A DNA stretch of 64,000 nt, from the NCBI GenBank assembly GCA_000231825.2, contig JH720405.1, forward strand, positions 17,219 to 81,218. The letters are read 5' to 3'. The position numbers and the translations under genes are program-made. Positions 13,412-25,508 of the stretch are shown here, piece by piece; position 1 is the first letter of the stretch; the number at the start of each line of letters is the position of its first letter. Source of the DNA: Tetrahymena elliotti 4EA. Its lineage: Eukaryota > Ciliophora > Oligohymenophorea > Hymenostomatida > Tetrahymenidae. Under the pieces are notes generated by a model. The model was not told where the DNA came from. It saw only the letters and a program-made list of their open reading frames with translations, and did no database searches.

Positions 13412-15607
13412 ATGAAATGGCTTGGATTTATTTTAATTTTTAAGATCGCTTTTGGCAGATTTCTTGAGATAAATGTTAATGAAGAATAATAAATATAGAA
13501 TGATGTGATGGATTGTGTTTAAACTAAGTGTGTTTATTAAGATGAAGCTTTAATCAACATTTGTTAAGGATTGGATATTTGTGCTAACTCTAAATGCTAA
13601 TCGCAGCTCTAATTAGATAACTTTAAAAATTATTAAAAATGTAATTAAGATTGCCTAAATCCAATCATCCAAGGGCTTTCTGAAAGAGATAAAGAAGTTG
13701 TTACTGGACATTATAATTGTAGAATTTAGTGCACCAAACAAGTAATTTAAAATCATCAAAATAACTATAATTCTGATTCAGACAATGATGATATGAGATT
13801 AGAGGCTATCTTTATTTCAATTAGTATATTCGTTGCCTTGGGATTAGGAATCGCTATGTACATTTGGTGCTCTATTTATCATAGAAGACAATAAGATGTT
13901 ATAATTATACCTGGATAGATCCATCCTGATTAATAGTAACAAAATTCAGCTTAAAATCAAGATAATTAAGAAGTACTCTAATCTCGTCTTACTGACCCAG
14001 ATAAAATATTTGTAGTAGAAGGTTCAGCTATTCTCCATTAGAATCAAAAAATTATTCCTAAACTTGGATTCAACATTCCATAGGGCATAGTTGTAGGAAC
14101 TTAGTTAAATTTATAAAAAAATTAAGAAGACAAATGTTAACCTGTGAGTTTATAGATTGTTGACACTACATTAATTGAATTAAATTAATTATCTGTCTAC
14201 AACAATCTTAGTATGGTTGACAATGGAAGCGACTTTAACAATAATCTAATAAATAATTCCTTTGCAAACAATGGCTCTCTAGGCAATCTTGATAACAATG
14301 AAAGATAAATCAACCAAAATTAGCAAAATACTAATAATAATAACTAATAAGTTATCAACTCTTAATATAATTAGAATGTACCAGTTGGTATAAATTCTGA
14401 TATTAATAATATTTCTTTAAGACCTGATCAGCAACAACCTAATATAAATTAAGGAATTAATTAATAGAATTAAAATAATATAGATAGATCTCATTTTGTG
14501 ATAACTAATCTTTCTCCTTTTGTTATTGCTGATAGATCTCCTTACTTACAAAAATAAAAAAATATTATTCCTATTCATGATGTATAGATAACTCCCATAA
14601 TTCAATCTGAAAAACCACCTAAAGAACTAATCAATAAAATTGAAGACAATTAAGTTAATAAAACTGCCAATCATAATTTAGATAATTATAAATTAGATTC
14701 TGAAAATAATGATATTAAATCTTTGGATCTTGATTAAGCAATTAAATCTAAAAATCTTCTGGGTGCAGAGTTTGTTAAAAGATCATCTAAATGCTCTTCA
14801 AAAAGACATTCTCATAGAAATTCTATTTTAGCAAATTTAGAAAATAGAGTAATCTAAAACAAAAGAAAATCAGGATAATTCACTGATTCTACAGAAGAAA
14901 AACAGCAAGATAAAGAGTTAAGCAGAAGCGGAGAAGAATCAGAATATGAATATTACTATGAAACCGAAAGCAGTGGGGAATCATCAGATGAAAGTAATGA
15001 AGGTGATCAAAAAATTTAAGAAAAAATAATAAGAAAAAGCAAAGAAATTAATAAAGATCAAATAACTCTTTAAATTCCTGAATTTTAAGGAGAGCTCCAT
15101 CTAAGCGAAGAAGAAAAACCTGCTGAAAAGAAAGAAGCTAACAACATAAGTCTTGGCAGTAACAATAAATGTAATGGCAGCACTGAAGAAACTATAGCTC
15201 ATATTTGTTCTACTTCTCAAAATTTTGGTTAAAGCGGATTTACAGTAAGATATTATTCATCTGAAAAAAATAAAGAATTACCAAATATCACTGATAGATT
15301 CAATGAGAGTCAAAAAATAATGATAACAAAAAGTAATAATAAAATTACATACAATGACTAGATGACTTCAAACGAAATTACATTATCTTGTTCAGAATCT
15401 CCTACTAATGAATTCTCTTAAAGTTAAACTCTATCTCCAAAAACTAATTAATAAAATAAATAATTACCATAAAAGCTAGTCTTGAAAGCATGCGATAATA
15501 ACACAATGAATGTTATGCAGTCAGATATAAGAAAAAAAAGTTCTTCTTTAGATCTAAGTGCCTTGACTCCTAAAGAAAAGAAACAGGTATCAAATGAAGA
15601 AATATGA
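13412..15607 (+). CDS. Single-pass type I membrane protein with long Asn/Gln-rich cytoplasmic tail
   Basis: One uninterrupted exon of 731 codons runs from ATG 13412 to TGA 15605-15607. Residues 1-20 (MKWLGFILIFKIAFGRF) form a signal peptide. A short ectodomain of about 110 residues holds about ten Cys, including DCVQTKCVY, ICANSKCQ, KCNQDCL and CRIQCTK. A helix at about residues 132-155 (AIFISISIFVALGLGIAMYI) crosses the membrane and is followed by the basic stop-transfer HRRQQ. The remaining 570 residues are low-complexity, with Asn/Gln-rich stretches, an acidic Ser/Glu block (SEYEYYYETESSGESSDESN) and Ser-rich segments near the C-terminus that could be phosphorylated. No catalytic domain is visible. 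A surface receptor or adhesion role is inference from the topology only. Upstream reading frames are not open, which supports the start. Confidence 0.85.
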
Positions 15608-16410
15608 TTAAAAAATAAATTACATTAATATTTAATTTAATAATAATCAGAAGAAAAAAAAACCAGCTACCACCTTTAATTAATCTTATATAAAGCCTTA
15701 AAATTAGAACAAATATTTTATTAGATTAATAACTTATTATGTTAGAATTCTACAGCTAATTTAATACTGAAAACAAAAATACACTTTACTTAAACTAAAT
15801 CTTTATTCTTATTTTATTTACTCTTTCTTTTACTTTTGTTTTATTTATATTATAAATCTTCTACTTTATATATTACATAATGTAAATTTCTTGTTCATAT
15901 TTAGAGTTAACTAAACAATTTAATTCAAATTCTTCATCCTATCATAATTTGGTCAACCTTACTTTAATTTATTTACTTTTTTATTTCTTTCATTATTTTT
16001 TATACCACAATTTTTCTAAACTCAATTACACCTCAAATTTTATTAATTTTTATCATACATTTTTCTATTTTCACTTATTCAAAATTTTGTGATTTGATCA
16101 TATGACCCCAGTTCTTAAGAGATACATTTTATGCAATTTGAATTAGTTTTTTCTTCTTTTTCTTCATATATTTACTATCTAATAAATTATCAAATTTGAC
16201 ATCTTAATCATTTTAACAAGTAATAATAAAAATTATTTAATAATGATAGAGAAAAATCAAGAATTAAAATATTTTATATTAATGTATTATTTAAAAAATT
16301 TTTTTTTGGAAATTTTTCTTCTTTACCGGATGATCAAAATTAACACTTTAACTAATTTTCAGTTAAATTTCTCTTTTTATTTATTTCTATATATTAGAAA
16401 AGATAAAAAA
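15608..16410. other. Intergenic
   Basis: A+T-rich spacer between the membrane-protein gene and the first LRR gene, with pyrimidine-rich tracts at 15800-16080. I see no gene or repeat in it. Confidence 0.5.
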
Positions 16411-18849
16411 ATGTCTTATTAAAACAAAAAAATTTTTACTAAGATCAGTGATGTACCTTAATTTTTTTAGTAAAGGAAATAAATTTAAATATTTCTTAAC
16501 TAAAAGTTACTAAAATCTAATTTATCTTAATACCTAAATCTCGACATACATATCAGGTAAAATAATTATTAATTTTTCCTTTGAGATATCCTATCCTCTA
16601 AACTCAAATATTTGACCTCTTGTAAAAATCATATTTCAATGTTAATTGTTAATTTTTTAAAATATACACTTTTTTATTTTTAATGAATGATTTAAATTTA
16701 GTTTGTATTTTACTCAGAAATTATAATTTTTTTTAGCTTTTTTAATTCTTTAAATAATTCTTTAATAAACTTATATTTTTATAATATTTGTAAAAGTGAG
16801 AATAATATTGAAGATGTATGTCCAAAGGAATTGGTCTCTAAGTTAGCATAGTGCTCTAATGTTTAAACTTTGAGTCTCGATCTCTAGTAAAAATATTTTT
16901 TATGCACAAGCAAAGATGATTTTTGTTCATAAACAACTATTTTCTCCAGCTTTCATTTATTTTTTTTAAATTAAATTGCTATTTTTGTTTTTTTTCTTTA
17001 ATATTCATTTTTTAATTTACATTTTGTGATTTTTAAAAGTAAAAATAATATTGGAAATGAAGGATCAAAAAAATTGGCTGAAGGGCTAGCACAATGCACT
17101 AATCTCAAAACTTTGAATCTTGACTTTTAGTAAAAATAGCTTTTTCTAATAAATTAATCATTTTTTAAATAAAACTTAACTAATTTTATAAACTAATAAT
17201 TTAGATTTAATATATATGTTGCTCATTTCATTGATTATAATTTATTTTCTTCTAAATCTTAAATAACTTTTTATTGAATATATTATTTAAAATTATTAAA
17301 AGCTATAGAACAACATTTCTTATATTGGTTCAATATTTTTAGCTTCTAGTTTAGCAAAATGTTCTAATCTTTAGACTTTAAGTCTCTTTCTATAGTAAAA
17401 ACAGTGTTTCAATTTAAATTATGAATTTTTAAATAAATAACAAATAATTTAGATGACTTACTCATTAATTTTTATTTTTGTCACACTTAAAGTATATCTT
17501 CATTCAAACTACCTTTGTTATCTTTCAGAAACAATAATATTGGTGAAGTAGGTGCAGACAATTAGGATCTGGTTTAGCAAAAGGCTTTAATCTCTAAAAT
17601 TTTACTCTTCAGCTCTTGTAAAATTCTAGTTTCAATTTTAAATTTTGGGTTTTGAAATAAAAAAGATCCTTTTGATTGATGTATTTAGATTAACTGGAAA
17701 AAGTTTTCATTGATTTATTTGCTTTTTCAAATTAAAAAAATACATTTGATTTTTTGTAGTTCTTCAATATTTCTTCTCATTTTAAAGCTAGAATAGTATT
17801 GGTGATGAAGGTTCATCAAAATTGGCTTCTGGACTTTCAAAATGCTTAAATCTATAAATTTTGGATCTTGAACTGTAGTAAAAATGCAGTTTTAATAATA
17901 TTTACGAATTGACAAAGAAAACTTTATTTTACAAAAAAGGAATAATAACATTGGTGACAGAGGCATATCTAAACTATCTTCTAAGTTAGCAAAATGTCCT
18001 CATCTCTATACTTTGGTGGTTAAACTCTAGTAGAAATAAAGTTTTAAATTATAATTTTTAGAATAAATTAAGAGTATTTTAGTTTTTGAACAATGGGTTG
18101 ACTTGATATTTTGACTCATTAATTTTTTTTAATTTAAATTTTATTTTTTTTCTTATTCTTTACATATTTTTTTGGAGTATTTGAATTTTTTTAAAAAGAG
18201 ATAATTATTGTGGTGAAAAAGGTGCAAAGAAATTGAGTGCTAATTTATCTAAATGTTTTAATCTCAAAATTTTGAGTCTTGAGTTTTTGTAGAAAATTAT
18301 TTTCAGTTTTTAGAATTTTTTTGATAAAAATACTTATTTATATTTTAAAATAAATTTGAAATTTCTATTTTATCTTTCACTGAAATGTTTCTTTTTTCAA
18401 TTAAAATTTTATTATTTTTAAAAAGCGTAAATAGTATTGGTGAAAGAGGCTCATAAAAACTGAGTTCTGGCTTAGCAAACTGTTCGAATCTCTAAATTTT
18501 GACACTTGACCTCCGGTATAAATAGCTTTCTACTTTAAATGAACTTAAAATTAAAAAAACTCTAATTTTAGAGAGAAAAAAATAAATTTATTTAATACTT
18601 TTTTGAAATATTTATTGTTTTCCAATTATTGAACATTAAGTTTATTTTCTTAAATATTTTTATTTATTGAATGAATATTTTTTTTTAATTATCAAAAGTA
18701 ATAATAAAATCGACGAAAAAGGAGGACATAAATTGGCTATTGGATTATCAAAATGCTCTAGTCTCTAAACTTTGATTCTTATTCTCCGTTAAAATTAGTA
18801 TTTCAATATCAGCTAAAAATTTATCAACTTAAATGTAAAAATAAATTGA
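16411..18849 (+). CDS. LRR gene of the 90-bp-exon class, partly decayed
   Basis: Exon 1 (16411-16556, 146 nt) encodes the family N-terminus, ending LSQYLNLDIHI, in phase 2. Good 90-nt exons are 16797-16886, 17040-17129, 17788-17877, 17940-18029, 18199-18288 and 18426-18515. Each starts with one codon-completing base and encodes one LRR with the signature NxIG...G...LxxxLxKCxNL..L.L. The last exon begins at 18699; its donor has lost a G (CCGTTAAAA), so it reads through to TGA 18847-18849. Two units are faulty: 17303-17394 (92 nt, displaced acceptor) and 17529-17617 (89 nt). Skipping both gives an intact 278-residue frame; including them breaks it. LRRs of this type bind proteins; the partner is unknown. 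It stands tail to tail with the Cys-rich membrane gene at 19486-24651. It could be a pseudogene. Confidence 0.7.
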
Positions 18850-18879
18850 ATGGCATTAATAGGATATACCATATTAAAT

Positions 18880-19020
18880 TAAATAAATTTAAAAAAAAAC
18901 TCTTCTCTAAAATTAAATCCTTGAAAAGTCAAATAAACATCAATTAAACCAGCCCAATTAAACAATTAAGTTAGCTACTCATAAATTAAACTCTTTTTAT
19001 TCATACCAAAATGGATAATG
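18880..19020 (-). repeat. Inverted relic of an LRR-family intron
   Basis: Read on the minus strand, this stretch (GAATAAAAAGAGTTTAATTT, then ATGAGTAGCTAACTTAATTG, then a GGGCTGG block) matches the conserved body of introns in the plus-strand LRR gene at 25509-28953. No 90-bp exon accompanies it. It is evidence of an inverted copy of the exon/intron unit just downstream of the first LRR gene. Confidence 0.55.
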
Positions 19021-19485
19021 AATACAAGAAATTCATTTTTATTTTTTTAGTTTATAAATTTCTTTTAGATTAAATAAAACAGTTTAGTTTTAAATTCATT
19101 TTTTTCACAATATTGAAATACTCTACCAAATAATTGTCCTTTAAAACTTCTCTTCTTAGAATTTATTTATATGAATTTTTAACATTCAAATTTAATTTAT
19201 GAAATTGAATTTATATTGATATAAGAAGCTTTTAGTTTGCCAATTTTTGCATTTTAAATGATTTTATTTCTCTCTCTATTTATTTCTTTAAATTTTATAA
19301 ATAAATTTATTTAACTTAGTTTGGACCTAGAAACACATTAAATTATGAAGAGCAAACTCTAGAAAAGCAAAAGATTAGTTAGAATAATATTTTGAAATTA
19401 TGTTTAATATTTAAAATAAAAAATAAATATAAAAAATATGTTGAAAGGATTATAAAAATTAATATTATTATTTTAAAACAATTCT

Positions 19486-22400
19486 TCAAAATTTTTTTAC
19501 AATTTTATGACTTGTACTTGAATTGGAATTTTTAAGTTTTTAAATTAATTTGCTAATCTGTTGAAATAAATTGATGGCAAATTATATTAGGAATAAACAA
19601 TTAAAAGCCACTAAAAGCCATAATATTACATTTCCAATTAAAGTGTATTACTAAAGTTATTTGTCATCGATAACTTTGTCTTGTTAAAATTTTTGCTCAA
19701 AATAAATAATTGGTAGGTGCAAAAACCATACAAACGAAAATATCATTTCTCCAAGACATTTAATTATTCTACTTTTTTTAGATTTATAAGCTTTAACTAA
19801 AATAGTATATACAGCAGAAATTAGAAATATTACACCACAAGTCGAGCAAACCAGGATTGGGTATTTAAAAAATATGCAAACCACAGCTAAGTAAACATAT
19901 TTTTTCACTGTTTGAAATTAGAAATAATAGATACCCAACCAATTTTATCCTTATTAAATACGATCTGTGTATATACTAGAATACTCTCTTTTTTATTCAC
20001 ATTTACTACTGATGTTTTAAATGTTAAACTTTAGCATTAAAACTTAAACAAATATTAAGATAATACATATGTAGAACCCAATTCTATATATGTGTGACTC
20101 TTCGTTTATTTCAATAAATTGTACAAAACTACAGAAAAAAACAATTGATAAACTTGTTTCTTAATCTCCATTTAATATCTGAATTAGTATTATCTTAATA
20201 TTTAGAAGCAGATGCCTTTTCTTAAATGTAAAATATTGACAAATTTTTACTGAAACAATCAAGAAAAGCAGAAAAAATTGCTTAATCACTAAAATAGGAA
20301 TGTTAATAAGTATGCTTTGACTAAAGCCAAGGCTTTTAAATTTACCAAAATCAGGTTATTTGGCATCTTTTTCTTAAAATTCATATCCAAAAAGACTCAT
20401 TTATTTGTTACTATTTTCTTTTAAGTAATCAGGTACTTGAGGTAAGACAAAAGTCCCTACTATCTTATAGAATAAATACAATTAAGGTGGATAAATTGCA
20501 TTAAGCAAAAGAAGAGCAGATATAGGCTGCAAAGTGTTTAAGATGTAGAAAACAATTTATAATTAATTGATAATACTAAATACATTTGTATTAGCAGATT
20601 TCAATTCATTCAACTAATTTGATAAATTTTCCATTCCTGTATTTTCAGTTTAATTCTCTTCAAGTACAAAGGGACCTATCTTTGCTTTCATTTGGATTTT
20701 TAAATATTTTGGATGTAAAATATATTATTCATCTTCACTTAAAAAGTATTTATTTGAATGTATTGTAGCAAAAATTTAATCTGCTGAAAAAGAAGCTTTG
20801 ACATCCAACTAAACCTAGAATTAGTTGTTAATATATTTTGGATTTGTCAATTCATACAAATTACTTGGTATTTCCGGGATGTAAAATGTTATGAATGTGT
20901 TTAAATCTATTTTTGTAAGAGTAAAATCATGTAAATTTTTTTCAAAAGTAAAGTTGATATAATATTTTTTATTTAAATAACTACTGCTTATTTGTACACT
21001 TAAACTATTAAGGCATTATTTTCCCAAATTTTATAAAGAACCATTTATTTAATCTGGGCTGCATCCTTTACAAGTCTACGTCAATGGATCGTATTATGTG
21101 CCTTTCCAGCAAGCAACACAATTACCATCAGAATGCTCTTCATAGCCATATGAACAATGACATAAAGGAGGATTTACCCTATTTTATGAGCAAATCGTAC
21201 AGTTATCACTAGTTATTTAACAACTTTGACATTTCTAAATGCACGTAATTTCAATTTTAACACATCTATTTTAATTTTCTATATAATTTGGCATACACTC
21301 ACAAGAAGGAATCAATCTATTTTCACCATTGCAAGATAAACAGAAATTACTATCAATTCCACTACAAGTTTTACATTTTTGATTGCAAGTACAAACATTT
21401 TTTAAAGCTTAATTTTACTATACACAATCACAGCTTGGCATAATTTGATTAATGTATTCACAATCAGCACAATTACTGCTTTTTTCTCTGCATGATTTGC
21501 ACTTTGGATCACATTTTTCACATTTGTTTGTAAGATTATTTAGAAAATATGATTGCTTACAAACTAGACAGCTTGAATTCGGATCTGCATTTTAATCTTT
21601 ACATTCTATGCATTTAAGTTGTCCTGTTTGATATTACATTATTGCACAAAAATATTCTTCAAGATTTATTGGTTATTTCAAATTACAAGTTTAATCCTTT
21701 GAATTTATATAAGCTAACTGTTTCATTCTTAGAGACATTTAATAGCATTCTTTTTAAGTAATTATCTAATTATTATAATAAAGATACCCTGTTTTTAAAT
21801 ACCCACATTTCATAGATTCGAGATTAAAATAAACAAAGCAAGGATTTGATTTGGTGAAATCATAATATATAAAAACATTTTATTGATAAATATTGATATT
21901 ATCAAGAAATACTTTGTATTGAGTGATCGTTTCTCCAAAATTAATTTATTTAACTTTAGTTCCTGGAATTGTTGATACCTCTAATGTATCTTTAGTATAA
22001 TTGCAAACAATATCCAAATACAGAATTGATATTGGTGATACTAATCTTAATTTCTTAGCTTCCACTGTTGCTGTCAATAAAAAGAAATTTGATTACTTAA
22101 GTAGAAGAACTGCTTTATTAAAAGTTTTACAAATATTTTAATAACATATTTATACAACTAATATTTCCTAATCATAGTCAGGTGAAAGATACATTTATAA
22201 ATTAGATCCTTCATTTATGATTTCTAACAGTTTAAATTACTAATATTAAAAAGAGGGATCAAATTCTATGCTAAATGAAATAGTAAATAAATCTTCATAA
22301 ATTAAGGGAAAAATTATGAATGCGTGAATCATTTCAGTCAATTAAAATCCTTGAAACTAGTTGAAAATTTATAAAGGATTATCAAATTATAGTTTTGGCT

Positions 22401-24651
22401 AACCTGGCTAATCACTGGTATCAGTTATATAAGTGATTGGCTGAATTTAGTTAACATCAATCTTATATCTGCCTATTAGTGGAAAGTCATCTTGATAAAT
22501 AGTAAAAAATTAATCAATTGCATCTAACTAACTAGGTAGCGGGATATTTTTTATGAATGTTATAGGATAACTTGTTAAAGATAGACAACCTATTAAGTTT
22601 GTATCACATCTACCAACACATAACTCAATACTTGATGGAGTAAGAAACTAAAAAGAACCTGTTTGATTATCATAGTAATTATAACGATTAGTTCTAAATA
22701 AGAATAGATAATTTGAGTTGTCAGTCCAAAAAGCAATCCAAGCTAATTCATTTGAATCAAAAATAAATTCTGATTAAAGTTAATCTTTGACAAAGTATTT
22801 TACAAATAAAATGTAAACAGAATTAATAATTTAACAGCTAAGAGTTATTTTCATAATAATATTATTATTATCTTTGATAGTAGCTATGATTAATTCACTA
22901 AATTATTGATTAACTGTTTTGGCAATTAACGAAAAAGAAATGAAGATGGAATCTCCTGTTTGAATATTAAGCTGATCTTTTGTAAATATAAAATTATTTA
23001 AATCAGGATCAACATTACTATTCACACAGGCTGGACCAAAATCTGGTTTTTCAAGTTTTCTTCTTGTATTTTACCTCTGTGGTATTACAAAAAGGGGCAT
23101 TAAGCAGTCTTATCCATTATCGAATGCATTTTAATTTGAGCAATTTCCTTTTGAGTCTCTTTATTTAAGGCAATCCTATAAGCTGGAACAATATCTACAG
23201 TAATTAGGGCATTTAATGCATCTATTATCATCTTCATCTAAGTAATAACCTAGTAGGCATTTACATCCACTGGGAGATGAATTATCATTGATCATATTTT
23301 TTTGGCATATTATTCTTGGAGGATCCCAATCTTTAACTCCTAGAATTTCTGAATCAGAATTAGAAGTATTCTTTTCTGCGCACTACATGTTATTTTAGAA
23401 ATCTAGTAAATAACCATTCATACAAATAATACAAAATCCATCACTGGTTTGTAGATAACAATTTCCATAACTTATTCCATAAGATCCCCTATAAAATATG
23501 ATATGGTTTAATTGATAAGGTGATCCTGCAGAAAAAAATGAGTATTTAGCTCTAAAAGCTGGATTAAATGATGCAACTTCATTAATTTTAACACCATTAA
23601 AAAATAAATGCATATTTAATTACTTAATAAGAACTATTTGATTCCAGACTAAAACATTTTATTAAACTAGAATACTATTATCTAATCTGATTTCATTGCT
23701 CCCAAAGTACAAACACTATTTATTTTAATCAAAATAAATGCATAAATAAGCACCCAAAGTAGTAGGTAGTTCACTAAACTTAATGTAAAAAGATAAAGTC
23801 ATTTAGTTATTTATGTCTATTTAGTTAATTGAAATTTAATTATTATTAATGCTAATGGTATTATTGAACTATTGGTTTACATTTTATTTCAAGAAGATAT
23901 CTCCTTTATTACTCAATATTTATCCTTGATTACTCAAAGTATAAAAGAAATCATAATTATAGACAATTTCAATTTTAATTTAGAGAATATCATTGAAAAT
24001 GTCTTAAATCTTTGTAGCACTAACTAAATTAGATGTTCCAATACTGAAGAATGAGACGAATTAACATGATGGTAATACTCCAAGTCTTTTTGGAGGATTT
24101 CCATAATTAATTTCTAATTCATTTGTTAATAAAGAGCCACCAGTAAACGGTTATTGAAAAGAACTTTAAGTATATACATTATTTGTGCCTAGTAATTAAA
24201 TGAATAGTTAAGCTTAAATTTTATCCTAGCTAATAAATATATCTAATCCTACTCCTACCCATAAATTAATCGAAATCATAGAATTTTATGTTTCTTGAGA
24301 AACTCCATTAATTTTTAAGAAAATTTTATTTTATTATAGGTTGTAGTCAAGAGATATAACTAGGTTAGATTAGTGTATAGAAAATAGGGTATAATCATAA
24401 GCATTATATCCATAAAATGTTGTAAAAATTGCAAATACTATTCTTTAGGTCTCATTTTAGCCAGGAAATAGCTATGAAAATTTTAAAGTTGATGATTATG
24501 AGTCTTGCTTGAGCTAACATGGTAGAGGTTGATAAAATCTAATTTAATTAACTTAAAATTCTTAATATGGCTGATAGCTAAGAGAAAATTTTGTGGTAAA
24601 TAAAATAATTATTATAAATTAAATGAGCCATTTCCAATCAAAACTCTACAT
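19486..24651 (-). CDS. Cys-rich multi-pass membrane protein, copy A
   Basis: A single exon of 1,721 codons runs from ATG 24651 to TGA 19488-19486, with no in-frame TGA in the lines checked. Residues 1-27 form a signal peptide (MQSFDWKWLIQFIIIILFTT). Residues 30-420 are beta-rich with Asn-linked sites and resemble a LamG/concanavalin-like ectodomain. Residues 420-510 hold a Cys-rich knot (CKCLLGYYLDEDDRCIKC, CRYCSS). Residues 980-1200 carry a long furin/EGF-like run (CEKCDPKCKSC, CNQKCKTC, CIQKCQSCQ). From about 1350 several hydrophobic helices follow, including YVYLAVVCIFF and VWFLHLPIIYFE, with a basic C-terminus. Known analogues are annotated only as putative transmembrane proteins in Tetrahymena; a surface receptor role is inferred. 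Three further copies lie in this window; copy B is closest. Confidence 0.88.
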
Positions 24652-25508
24652 TTAAATAGCTTTTATGTTGGTCTTTATTAATCCTTTTGTCACAAATAAA
24701 TTGTTATTTATTTTAATTTCTCAAATCAAATTTACCATTAAATTAATCTTTTTTCCCATTCAATTTTTTAGATTTTTAGTTTAATTTGCATTGATATAGT
24801 TTTCCATATTCAAATTAAAAATTGTAAACATCCAATAACAATTTCATAAACAAGCTAAATCTTACAAACAATTACATTATTTTTTTAATAAATAAACACA
24901 ATTTTTAGTAACCAAGAGCCTTCTTTTTTCCAAAATTTGATGAATAGAATTAATAATTCTCGCACAAAAAGTAATTCATCAGATTTAAATAATTAAATAA
25001 ATAGATAATAATAAGATAATTAAATCTTCAGAATTAATTGAATTCCTTATTTTTATCGAATATTCTTGCTTTATCATTTTCCTTTACTGAATTTTTTAAG
25101 ATATCAATAATAAAAAATACTATTTGTTTAACTAACAATTAAATTTCAAATTTTGTATCTGATCCATATTTTTCATTATAATTTTTATAAACTTTAATAT
25201 CATATTTAATAAAACTACAATTCATTTTCAACACATATTTTATAAAAAACAAGGTGTTATTTTTTAATTTCACAAAATTTAATTGCAATTTTAATTTTGA
25301 AAAAAGTTTAAATTAAGGAACTAAGAAGTGTACTGAAAACAAAAAAATTGGCCTCCTTAAATAATACATTTACAGTAAATATAATTGAGTAACTCAATTT
25401 TTTTTTTAATTTACAAAATTTTATTAGAAAGGTTAATCTAATTTTTCATATTATTTTTTTAAAGATTAATTAAAACATACAATTTAATATCTTAGCAAAT
25501 AATAAAAA
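24652..25508. other. Intergenic between divergent genes
   Basis: A+T-rich spacer separating the start of membrane protein copy A (24651, -) from the LRR gene at 25509 (+). It should contain both promoters. I see no named motif or repeat. Confidence 0.45.
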
